Source: Orychophragmus violaceus
Taxonomy: Eukaryota; Streptophyta; Magnoliopsida; Brassicales; Brassicaceae
DNA: 64,000 nt
Assembly (NCBI GenBank): GCA_030180135.1
Contig: CM058230.1
Span: 10,479,082-10,543,081, forward strand
Direction of reading: 5' to 3'
Part shown: piece by piece, positions 47,611 through 57,659 of the stretch
Numbering within the stretch: position 1 is the first letter of the stretch
Layout: each line of letters starts with the position of its first letter
Made by a program: the position numbers and the translations under genes
The notes under the pieces: model-generated
The model's input: only the letters and a program-made list of their open reading frames with translations
Told to the model about the DNA's origin: nothing
The model's database searches: none

Positions 47611-48299
47611 TTAATATATTTGGATGGGAAGCTGTATAGAAGTTTGGTTACGTGGTCGAAGTACGTCCGTTTAATTTATTTTTATTGCATATTATTAGAT
47701 TAATTAGATAAGAGACACATAACTAGAGTGTTTGATATGAACTCTTACACCATTAATCCTTTTTTAAGTGTTGTATTTTAGAACTTTGTCTTTTTATAGC
47801 TGTTGTATAAATCTGCATCAAGAAAGTATGTGAAATCAAATATGACGTTTTGATATATGTAATTCAACTAAGGATGGATGCAGGTTTCTAATGTTTAGCA
47901 GATTCTTAGACAAAAAAATTTGTTTTCCAACTATTTTAAGGCTTATTCATGTTATAAACTAATGGGGGTAAAAGTACAATACCCTCTAAAATAAATAAGG
48001 AGTAAATAAAACCGAGCTATTTAACTAGCCATTACTATCACGACGCGTGGCAATAATTAATTGACGAGAACAAAACTGACGGTCAGTAAATGGGAACACT
48101 AATTCGAACGACGTAGCGAAATAATAAAATTAATATGGAAAGAAATGAATTGAGCCACGACATGATAGACACATGGCTGAAGGTCATTAAAACGGCCCAC
48201 ACCTGAACTAAGGATCTGTTTTGATAGGCTTATTGCATGGATGTCGGTCATGTGGGGCCATTGGATTTCTTAAGCCACGTTACTCGAACCGATAGATAA

Positions 48300-48565
48300 G
48301 AGCATGTACATTAGTGTTATTGTCTTGGGGTTTAAAAAAAAAAAAATTATTATTATTTTAATTTTTTTTTTCAGATGAAACATAAAAAAAAATTCAAGAA
48401 AAAAAAAAACCAGTAACAAGTCGACACGTCACGTGAATAGTTAAGAGACAGGTTCTTAACTAAGAATTTTAAGAACCTGTCTCTTAACTATTCACGTGGG
48501 GTCCACAAATATTTTATAATTTTTTACTTAAGAAACTCTCTTAAGAAACCCCAATGGGGGTGGTC
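48300..48565. mobile_element. MITE with TAA duplication and a central perfect hairpin
   Basis: Ends GAGCATGTACATTAG and (reverse complement) GACCACCCCCATTGG with TAA at 48297-48299 and 48566-48568. The centre holds a perfect inverted repeat of 30-bp arms, 48430-48459 and 48469-48498, with a 9-nt loop. Confidence 0.75.
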
Positions 48566-48573
48566 TAACATTA

Positions 48574-48835
48574 GAGCAGATACATCGTTGAACCCCCTTT
48601 GGAGGGTTTTAGTTTATTTTTTAATGTAAAAAAAAAAAATCAAAAATCAAAAAAAAAAAAAAAAAAAAAACCAATCATGCTTCGCCATGTATGCATGCAC
48701 AGTGAAGGATCCGTATCCTAAACTACCTAAATAAGAACCGCTCCTTCGTTCCACACTTACCACGTAAACCCACTTTTATTATTTTAATATTTTTTTTCTT
48801 AAAAACCATGTCGAGTAACGACGATGGTCATGGTC
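48574..48835. mobile_element. MITE with TTA duplication, second in the cluster
   Basis: GAGCAGATACATCGTTG and (reverse complement) GACCATGACCATCGTCG between TTA at 48571-48573 and 48836-48838. It starts only 8 bp after the preceding MITE. Confidence 0.65.
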
Positions 48836-48838
48836 TTA

Positions 48839-49230
48839 CATTGCTAGTCCTTTAATAAATTACCTCTATAGTCTACAAGACGTTTATTTTTTTTCATCTG
48901 ATATTATACAAAAGATAGGATCTTACAAACTGATGGAAAGAGTTTGTCCGCGGTAACCACAACCGGCGGAAAATAGAAATATCCCCGGAAACGAAAATTT
49001 ACAAGACGTTGCAAAAAGAAATACAAAATGCATATGCAGCAAATAAAGCCAAATAATTTTTTTTTGACGAAGGTGTGAAGTAAATTTTTTTAAAGATTTT
49101 ATTAGAAAGGTTAAATAACTTTTTGGGGGTCAAACAGTCAAATAATTAAATGTATGAAGTTGTATGCTTGTGGTGTCACTTTCGGCTTCTCTGGTTATAT
49201 CCAATATGGACGAAAACTTTTATCATATTA
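48839..49230. other. Spacer between MITEs
   Basis: Nothing supported beyond simple A/T tracts. Confidence 0.5.
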
Positions 49231-49504
49231 GAGCATATACAATGGTGAATCCCTTAAGGGGTTCTTAAAAAAAAAAATTTTTTTTTTTTTTTTTTTGGGA
49301 ACCGTAAAAAAAAAAAAAAATTCGAAAAAAAAAAGAACGAATGGGATTCTGACACGTGGCATGAACAGTGTAAGGATCGGTTCTTAAATAAGGATTTTAA
49401 GAGACAGTTTCTTAACTATTCATGTGAGTCCCACGTGAGACCCACAATAAATTAATAATATTTCCTAAGGACTCCACCCTAAGAACCTCTCATTGTATAT
49501 GGTC
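49231..49504. mobile_element. MITE with TTA duplication, third in the cluster
   Basis: The ends GAGCATATACAATGGTG and (reverse complement) GACCATATACAATGAG match almost perfectly. TTA flanks lie at 49228-49230 and 49505-49507. Confidence 0.8.
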
Positions 49505-49764
49505 TTATCTATAATACAATGTAAACAGATGGGGAGCATTGAGAACGCTACCATTTTGGAGTCTGCTAAAAAAAATTATTAATATTATGAATCGTGTTGG
49601 GTTGAAAGATTCAAGTCGACGTGCCACATAATAAATTGAGACGTTTCATGTACACGGGACCCGTAACATTACCGAATTCCGTATTTTAGGCATCATCAGG
49701 CCGGTCAATATACCGACACATGCCAAACAAAAGCAATCGTTTCATTGTTTGATTTAATCTAAAG

Positions 49765-50836
49765 TGCGGGTTTAATTTTCTTTACAAATTTTACTTTTTA
49801 TTTATTTTGTTAATAGTAATTTAGATTTTTAATTATGTAATCTAATTTTGATTATAATTGTTTAACCAACATTATAAACAGTGAGTTAGCAATTTAGTTT
49901 TTTTTTTTTTTAATGAATTATGTGTTATTTGGAGGATTTATATCGTAAGGATTAAGAGATTAAAATAACGATTTCGCATTATATATTTTAATATGTGTTG
50001 TATCGTAAGATCATAGTTTGGAAAATATATATATATATGTGAAAACAACTATTGTAAAAGTTATGTGGTATATGTTTAATTGTTATTATATTTATCTAAA
50101 ATATTATTTTATAAGATACATGTTGTAGTCGTATATATAATTTGCAAATTTGATGGAACTATTTGTTAAAAACTTCATTCAAACATAAAGCATAATTTGA
50201 CGCTTCAAATATTTGAATAATATAAGTATAAAATCATTTTATTATTTTTATTAAGTTTAAAATATATCAACTGAAATTATTTACTATATGCGAATTTTTT
50301 TATAGAAAATTTATAATCGAGATTGGCTAATTAATTTTTCAACTCGTTTAATTAATTAAATATTTTTCAGTTTGATGAAAAAACTTGCTAAAAAGTACAA
50401 TCGTAAAAACATCAATCGTAATATGTGTATATATATATATATATATATTTGAAAAAGATATTAAAATATATTTTAAATATATTTTGAGTTAAATCATAAA
50501 TTAGAAAATCTTAATTTATATATAATAGTTGATGTATAAATTATTAATTATATTTATCAATTAATTTGTTTTGATTTTAATTAATTAGGAAAGTGGGACC
50601 CATTAAAATTTGGTTGTTTGGCTACATGTTTAATAATTGTCTTGTTTGGAAACATGGATTGTAGAGATAATGTTATATTCCCTAATTACTCTTAAACAAA
50701 TTTAATTAAATCATTAAAATACATTGTTTTACAGTTTTACCCTTAATGAAGGTTACAAATCCTAATAATATCAATGGCAAATTCCGGAAACAACATTTAT
50801 GTACCATGGCAAACCTTCCTATTTTAATAGATTAGA
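49765..50836 (-). mobile_element. Helitron copy related to 3802-4981, 3' end degraded
   Basis: The minus-strand 5' end TCTAATCTATTAAAAT is at 50836 with an A in front. Most of the sequence parallels 3802-4981 (for example the AATTATGTAATCTAATTTTG and TGGCTACATGTTTAATAATT blocks) in the same orientation. At the 3' end only one arm of the hairpin remains near 49765 and no CTAG terminus is seen. Confidence 0.7.
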
Positions 50837-50971
50837 TATCCAGTCGAGAGATGTGTACACATTGTTCTGAACAGATCAATCTGCATTAACAACCATAGCT
50901 CATGCCTCATGGTGAAATTCTTGAATCACCCATATATTATATTTTTTTTCCTACTAAATTTTAACTTGGTT

Positions 50972-51590
50972 CAGAACCAAGTGAAGTCAAAAGGAATGGT
51001 ACAAGGGGGTATGGTTCACAAACTCTACTCCCAAATATTCTTTTCTTACTTGGCTTGCCACGCTTAACCGTCTAACGACGGGGGATCGAATGAGAAACTG
51101 GGGAACCGGAGTGAATACACAATGTGTATTATGCCATCAAAGTGAGGAAACTCGGAACCATTTATATTTCGAGTGTTCTTACTCATCGACGGTATGGTGC
51201 GCCTTGACAAGGAAGTTAATGGGGAGGGACTTCTCCTTGCGATGGATTGACATGATGAAGGTAGTAGAAGGTCGTAATCTGAAAGGCTCAACGCTTTTCG
51301 TATCAAGATATGCATTGCAATGCACAGTCCATGCCGTATGGATGGAGAGAAACAGACGAAGGCATGGTGAAAACCCAACCACCACGCAACAGCTAATCAA
51401 GGACATTGACAGGAGAGTTCGCAACAAACTTTCATTATTAGCAAATCCGGGTTCGAAGTTAGAGGATGAGCTGAGAATTTGGTTTGCAACCTGATAAACA
51501 CACTGTACATGATAAAACTCTCATTTTCTTTGTTGTAAGTTGCTAAACAGGCTTTTTGATCAATAAATTTAACATTGATATAAAAAAAAA
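50972..51590 (+). pseudogene. 5'-truncated LINE copy with poly(A) tail
   Basis: TTTAACTTGGTT is duplicated at 50960-50971 and 51591-51602. The plus-strand insert of 619 bp ends in nine A (51582-51590). It encodes the terminal part of a plant LINE protein: WFTNSTPKYSFLTWLATLNR, the zf-RVT motif (CVLCHQSEETRNHLYFEC near 51123-51177) and a normal stop near 51494, with an intact frame from about 51010. It is a different insertion from the minus-strand one at 10850-11829 but of the same broad family. Confidence 0.9.
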
Positions 51591-51602
51591 TTTAACTTGG
51601 TT

Positions 51603-52356
51603 AATCAACACATACATCGTTTTGTTACAAAATCAAAGATATATACAAAGTTACACCAACATACTTATTACATACACACTCAATATGAACCTATATACTA
51701 AGAAAATATAGCATAAGGGAGTTTAACGATGTTTTCCGAATAGTAGCCTTACTCGCTAACCGATCATAATATCGGTTATTGTCCAATTTCATATATATAT
51801 TGAGTGTGTGTTTTGGTCTAAAGATTAAAATAACAATAATCCACTATACAACATCCCAAACAATTATCCCTTAATATTCCTCTTTTGAGGATAAAGAGAC
51901 AATTGTACCCCAAAGATAAAACAATTTTATTGATATATATGATCTTAACTTCATTTACTTCCGTACACGTAACGGCAACTTTTCCATCAACAAAAAACTC
52001 AAGTTTCTATATTTTTTGATTTTATGATCTCGAAAGGCCCAAATGTATGTTTGCGTAACACATCATTACGCTAACATGGGCTCTAAAACCAGGTCGGGTC
52101 AAATCTGGTATGGAACCGGAAAGTTATAACCCGACCCGCGTTTTTGACACCGTGAGAGGGGAAAGGAGGAGGAATCGAACATTGTTTCGTCTCTGAAAAT
52201 GTGAATCCACAGAGCTAATTTCCCGTTGTTGGATACAAATCTTATCGACAGAATTGATCCTAAAATCTCTTGTTTCTGCGACGATTCTCTTGCTGCCAAT
52301 CGAGTGAGAAGAGAAGGATTTTTGGTGGAGAAATTGGAGACGCTGCATAAGAAGAG
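51603..52356. other. Intergenic DNA and presumed promoter of the small membrane-protein gene
   Basis: AT-rich at first; GGCCCA and ATGGGC (site II-type) elements appear near 52034 and 52076, followed by a likely leader. No other gene is supported. Confidence 0.5.
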
Positions 52357-53421
52357 ATGATAACAAGATCGAATCTAGCAGAGCAGCTGAGGGAATATCA
52401 GATTCGATCAAAGCATGATTGGACATCTGTCTCTTTCTTCTCGTCGAACTCTAGCTTTGCTTCGTCTAGGTGAGAGGATTATCGGTTTTTAAGATTCGAG
52501 ATCTGTGCATTTTAATTGTCCGTTATTTGTAGCCCGAAGAAGTTCCCATATACTTGTGTTCTTCGCTTGGTATTAGCTCTAGTTGCACTGGTGACCTTAA
52601 TGAGACCTTTTGAGATTGTCACTCCAGGAAAGATGAAGTTTAAGTTTGCAATAGGTCTTCTTCGAGAGTATTTCAGCCTCACAGTACTAGTTGTGCTTGT
52701 CGTTAACCGGATTGAAAATATAGAATCTCTGCCACCATCGACATGCTCTTACCTTGATGCTTGATATGAGTTATGTTTGATAGTATGCTATAACTATTTT
52801 AGTTTCGTTATAGGATTTCAACAGCAGTTCATGTGTGCTTGTAGGGATCTGTGATATATATGAAAACTAATGTATGATGCATCCATATGTTTCTTGGTTC
52901 CTATAAACCAAGTATGTGACATCTTCTTGTCTATCATATAATACAAGCCACACGGTTTTCTTTCATAAGATTGCTTGCATCTAGCTTTCAAAAATGTAGA
53001 TCAAGTTGTAGTTAAATAGATTTGCATTTCTAAGATTCCATTCCCATTTTTGATATGATGTTAAATTGGTTGGAATTTTCTTCCTTGTTATCTATCTCTT
53101 ACAATCATGACCGAGTTCTGTGCTGTTTGAGATTTACTTACTAAGGTTCACTACCATGCACACATCTTCATGAGTTATATATTAATGATAAGGTGTTATT
53201 TGGTTTGATACAGAGTGGATGTTGTAGTCTTCGTCATCTGGGAGCTAATCATCATAGCATTCTTAGTGTTTTCAGCGGTTTCCTTGTACTTCAAGCGATT
53301 GCAACTGGCCTTCATCTTGGTATGTGTCACTTTGCTACTACTTGTTTGTATGAAGGTCACAAAGCAAGTCAGGTTAGCCAGGAAGAAGAAGCGAAGGATG
53401 CTTCTTCCACTATCTATGTAA
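52357..53421 (+). CDS. Small two-helix membrane protein, plant-specific
   Basis: Exons 52357-52469 and 53214-53421 join in frame (AG|A completes an Arg codon) to give 106 residues. The N-terminus is MITRSNLAEQLREYQIRSKH; two hydrophobic segments follow (VVVFVIWELIIIAFLVFSAVSLYF and LQLAFILVCVTLLLLVC), then a basic tail ending ARKKKRRMLLPLSM. Probably the counterpart of At1g20460 (unknown function; from memory). A 105-nt stretch within the intron (52533-52637) has an AG before it and a GT after it, stays open and keeps the frame, so it could be a cassette exon adding a third hydrophobic segment (CVLRLVLALVALVTLM). I chose the two-exon form because it links the conserved ends directly. The function is unknown. 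Confidence 0.8.
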
Positions 53422-53764
53422 AGAAAGACAATACCATATGAGAACTTGCAACTTTTTTCTCATACTTAACCACAGAACTCAACTTCCTGGTTTCACCCTG
53501 CTGACCCAATTACGCGTCTAGCTGGATGAAGATGACAGTTTTGCTCAAGGCACTGGATTTAGAGATCTGATCAGGCCAGGGTGGCTTAACTGAACCGTCT
53601 AATCTTAGGATTTAGGGTTTTTAGAGTCTGACAATAACTTTTCTGATTAGCGTTTGGCTGCAATATGGTTTTGTTGAGCTAAAAGAATGTGTTGGAAATA
53701 AAAGTTATATGTTTATGTGTAACGCTGATTGTGAAATTCTGACGAATGAGAAAAAAGTAATATC

Positions 53765-53982
53765 TGCCCACATGGTTGTGGTTTAGTGGTAAGGGAAAAT
53801 TCGAGACTATGTTGACAGTCTCCCTAGTTCGATCCTCTTTAGCTACAAAAACACAACATGTGGGAACTGAATTGGGCCAGTTTATATAATACTTCAGTAA
53901 TAGGCGAAGGTGATCTGATTACCCTTAACATTATAACATTAGTTGAAAAACTTAGATTGACCAACAGGTATATCAAAAAAAG
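53765..53982 (+). mobile_element. tRNA-derived SINE, copy 1
   Basis: The insert is bounded by AAAAAGTAATATC at 53752-53764 and 53983-53995. Box A TGGTTTAGTGG (53779-53789) and box B GTTCGATCC (53827-53835) are both consensus, 38 bp apart, and the 3' end is A-rich (about 53970-53982). A SINE depends on LINE machinery and pol III. Confidence 0.82.
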
Positions 53983-54248
53983 AAAAAGTAATATCAAAAC
54001 TTGAATTTTACGGTTTAAAATTCATCTATAAGGATCACTAAGATCAAGATGCACCAAATAAAAACCTGTAACGGTGTACTACTGGTAACTTCAAAGTTGA
54101 AAAGTGAGGGCTTGTAGGATTTCATGTGACTTATGAAGAAAAGAGAAGAAGAAATTAAATCAAGGGGGAGATAGATACACAAGAAAGTGGAAAATAGAGA
54201 AGCTGAGGACGTGAATATAGCGATAAAAGCGGCAGCAATTTGCTCTAA

Positions 54249-54764
54249 GGGCATCTCCAACTCACCTCTATATTTGCCTCTAAAATAGAGTTTAGAGGCA
54301 AATCTATTCCAACTCACCTCTATTTTCACCTCTAAAATAGAGATTTCTATTTTTTCCTCTATATATAGAGGAACTCTATTTTTACCTCTATAATAGAGGT
54401 GAACTTTTTAATTTACAAATCAGTCCATTAACTTTCAAATACTTTTATTTATGACCAAAATAATTAAATACCAATATTTTAATAACTAACAATATAAAAT
54501 TAATAAATTATAAATTATAATATTTTAATAACTAATATATAATTTAAATAATATTATCATTTTATAATTGTAAAAATAAAATAAATGGGTTAAATTGTAA
54601 CTTTTATAAATAAAAAGTATTATTAGTAAAATAAAAAAAGAATATTAGAGAGAATATTCCTTTGTAGAGGAAAATATAGAGGAATACATTGGAGCAAAAC
54701 CCACATCTATTATAGAGTTCCTCTATTTTAGAGGTAAGGATAGAAAAATACATTGGAGATGGTC
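54249..54764. mobile_element. MITE with TAA duplication, 516 bp
   Basis: GGGCATCTCCAACTC and (reverse complement) GACCATCTCCAATG ends lie between TAA at 54246-54248 and 54765-54767. TAGAGG/CCTCTA motifs are repeated inside, so this subfamily differs from the TTGGAGT type. Confidence 0.78.
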
Positions 54765-54767
54765 TAA

Positions 54768-56144
54768 ACGGTCACATCTCACATGCTCTATTCTCCCCAC
54801 CACATCTCCTTTTACCTTCTCACATACTATACTTTGTGGTCTAAATTATATGTAAATGTAGTTTACTAGTAACTAAAATAATTAATACAGTATCTAGCTT
54901 TTTTTTACCAAATTCTAAAATGAAAACAAAATTCTGAAAACACTAAAAGTTTCTAGTATTATTATTGCGACTATCAGTAGATAAAATAACTTATTGAAAA
55001 GGAATTTTCCATATAAATTCATTATTAATTTATGGAAGTATTTTTTGTTTCAGTTGATTTTATATTTTAACTAGTAAGATATATATATCCTAATTAAATA
55101 TAATATAAATTTCTATGTTTGTAAATTTGGAGTTCAATTCTTTGAATATACAATTTTCATGTAGTGAATTCTCGTAGAATGAATAATATTTTATTTAAAA
55201 GTGTTCTTGTCCCAAGCACTAAACAAAAACAAATAAAATATATGATGTTAAATTTGAGAAACTTGACTTCTATTAACTAGGAAACTTTTAGTATTTTTTT
55301 TCATAATTTTATGGTTTGTGTTCCGCCAAGAATTTATTGTTTATATTTGGAAGACCATAATATTTATATAGTTAGAAAGTGTTTTTGACTTTTTATTCAC
55401 TTTCAAAATGGTTGATTACTAGATCACATTTAATAAAATTAATTTTTACTATGTTAACATTATTTTAAATTTATTTATTTTATTATTATATTTATTTAAA
55501 TAATTGTTTAAATTATATTTAATATATATACATAATTTCGGTAATATTTTGTTTACATATCACATAATTTGATAATATGTCTGCTATTTGATTTTAAGAT
55601 ATTAGTAGATATTTTTTTAAATAATTTTTTTTTATAATATTACTAATATTAAAATTCAAAAATATAAAATTGTTAATAATTTAATATATATATAGCTATT
55701 TTTTGTATTTTTTAAATAATTATGTGATTATAAGTGATTTTGTAATATTTTGAAAAAATATCAAATAGTTTCTATAATATATTTGTTATTTGATTTTGAG
55801 ACTATACTGGATTATAGATAAAATAATTTTATATTAGAAATTTTATAATTATTATTAATATTAAATTTAAAAATATAAGATAATTTTTTTTAATATATAG
55901 TTTATATGAAAATTTTCAATATTAATATTACAAATTTTGTACCATGTGCAAGTGAATTATGCTACTTATATTAAAATAATGTATTATGTCACATAATACA
56001 TTTATAATCCTTTTAACAGCAACAAAATATTTTTAACCTAAATAGTAACTAAATACTCGGCTACCTTACTCCTTCCACATATTCTTAGTCCTTCTTTTTG
56101 GCCACATCTCACAGGCTACCACAAACACTAATCACATTTTGTAG
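54768..56144. other. AT-rich intergenic DNA upstream of the SAUR gene
   Basis: Very AT-rich; no gene or bounded repeat supported. Confidence 0.5.
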
Positions 56145-56152
56145 TATATATA
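56145..56152 (+). promoter_or_regulatory. TATA box of the SAUR gene
   Basis: TATATATA lies 127 bp before the ATG, suitable for a start near 56175-56185. Confidence 0.6.
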
Positions 56153-56278
56153 CATGGACAAATTAAAGAGGAATGTATAATTTCAGACAGTAACAGACTA
56201 ACAAACAGTATACAACACAACGGTATTATATTGATAACATCTCAAAAGAGCAAAGAAAGAGATCAGAGTCAGAACAAA

Positions 56279-56725
56279 ATGAAGAGAAGATCATCTTGCA
56301 AGAGTCTTAGACTCACCGATATGATGGAGCAGTGGAGGAAGTGGAAGAAAGGACACTTCTCTGTGTACACCAGAGAAGGCAGGAGGTTTTTTTTGCCCTT
56401 GGATTATCTCAAACATCCAATCTTTCAGGTCTTACTGGAGATGGCAGAGGAAGAGTTTGGTTCCACCATTTGTGGCCCTTTACAGGTTCCTTGCGATGGA
56501 GGTTTGATGGATCACATCCTCATGTTGCTAAGAAAGAGGAGTTTGTCTGGCCATGGTGATGATCATGATCATGATGATGATGATGATGATGTGAAGAAGA
56601 AGAACTATGGTGTGTCGTCCATGAGCATGTCCTGCAAAGGAGCTTCATCGGTTTCATATATCTTCCCTCTCTTTCGTTGCAAGGCAGCCCATGATCAGAA
56701 CAAGCTTCAGTCTCTAGTTTATTAA
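56279..56725 (+). CDS. SAUR-like auxin-responsive protein
   Basis: A single exon of 148 residues, as is typical of SAUR genes. The core runs from LTDMMEQWRKWKKGHFSVYT through REGRRFFLPLDYLKHPIFQ to LLEMAEEEFGSTICGPLQVP. Characterised SAURs promote cell expansion by inhibiting PP2C.D phosphatases and so activating plasma-membrane H+-ATPases. The C-terminal extension is unusual: after residue ~98 there is an HGDDHDHDDDDDD His/Asp tract from an ATGATG-type repeat (56560-56590), which could vary in length. The start at 56279 was chosen as the first ATG of the frame and it precedes the conserved core. No TGTCTC auxin element is seen in the nearest 150 bp. The position matches At1g20470 (SAUR60 by memory). 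Confidence 0.9.
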   Translation: MKRRSSCKSLRLTDMMEQWRKWKKGHFSVYTREGRRFFLPLDYLKHPIFQVLLEMAEEEFGSTICGPLQVPCDGGLMDHILMLLRKRSLSGHGDDHDHDDDDDDVKKKNYGVSSMSMSCKGASSVSYIFPLFRCKAAHDQNKLQSLVY

Positions 56726-57235
56726 CACTTAATATGCGTTGTGGAGAACGCGTTTATAGACAAGGGTCATTTCTGTTTGTATATATATAGAGAAACAGAG
56801 ATTCTATATAAGCCTTGCAGTTTGTATATCAATATATTCAATTTTGACAGAGATTCCTGTAGAATAAATTAGCTTTGTATAGCTAAAAGTAAAACACTAA
56901 ATCAATTCCATTAATCATCTTGTAAGGTCATAAGTCACAACACATACCAGCTAAATTATTTTCTAAAACGAATTTAACACTAAATCAATTCCATCATTCA
57001 TGTTGTAGGTCTCGCAAGGATCTTATACAATAAAAATAACTAAATCTACTTTTTTCTTGTTAAGAACCTAACAAATCCGGTTCAACTTCTACCAAACTAG
57101 GCTGGATACAACATATCCTTTAGTCGTTAAGAGTTGCAAAATGTGCCAAAATGGCTAAACCTAAAGATGTGCTTAAGGGTTTGTTGCATTTTTTTTTTCT
57201 TTGTGAATATTTTTTTGTGTGAATATATCAAATAT
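56726..57235. other. 3' flank of the SAUR gene
   Basis: Presumed 3' UTR then AT-rich DNA. An AACACTAAATCAATTCCAT motif occurs twice (near 56892 and 56972). Confidence 0.5.
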
Positions 57236-57251
57236 ATAATCATGGCAAGGT

Positions 57252-57496
57252 CATAACTCTTGTGGTCAAGTCGTTGGGGACGGACCTTGGACGCTACCAC
57301 GTTCTGGGTTCGATCTTCCTGCCATGCGAAACTAACTCACATTTGTTTAGGACACCCACATAACATGGGCCTTGCTTTAGGGGCCCATTTGAATACCCGG
57401 ATAGAGAGTCTATCCATGGACTGCACCTCGCTTTAGAGATTAGTCTGAACCCCTTCCATAAGTTCGGGATACCCATATTAATAAAAAATAATAAAA
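57252..57496 (+). mobile_element. tRNA-derived SINE, copy 2
   Basis: ATAATCATGGCAAGGT is repeated exactly at 57236-57251 and 57497-57512. The 245-bp insert has box A-like TGGTCAAGTCG (57263-57273, 10 of 11) and box B-like GTTCGATCT (57308-57316, 8 of 9), 34 bp apart, and an AATAAAAAATAATAAAA tail. A body GGGATACCC precedes the tail. The family differs from copy 1. Confidence 0.88.
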
Positions 57497-57659
57497 ATAA
57501 TCATGGCAAGGTAGACGGCCAAAAAAACACCCATTAGCAAATTGCCTCAACATTTTTATGAATCTCCTTTTAAATTATTCAACATTTATTTGAATTTCTC
57601 AATTACTATTAAAAAAACAGTACAATCAGTAAAAGTGAGAATCAAGCAAATAGATACTT

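Larger units (their letters stand above)
46783..48296 (-). other. Dehydrin upstream region
   Basis: Contains two DRE cores in duplicated blocks, an ACGTG near the leader (46814-46818) and ACGTGG at 47650-47655 (ABRE-like). A long T tract lies near 46990-47010. No other gene is supported. Confidence 0.55.

Noticed and set aside
52516..52764. Open frame of 82 codons in the small membrane-protein gene's intron as a separate gene
   Set aside because: Only the first 105 nt have exon-like borders; the conserved ends join in frame without the rest, so the remainder is intron.
53769..53850. A tRNA gene
   Set aside because: Boxes A and B are present, but acceptor and anticodon stems do not pair; duplications and the A-rich end show a SINE.
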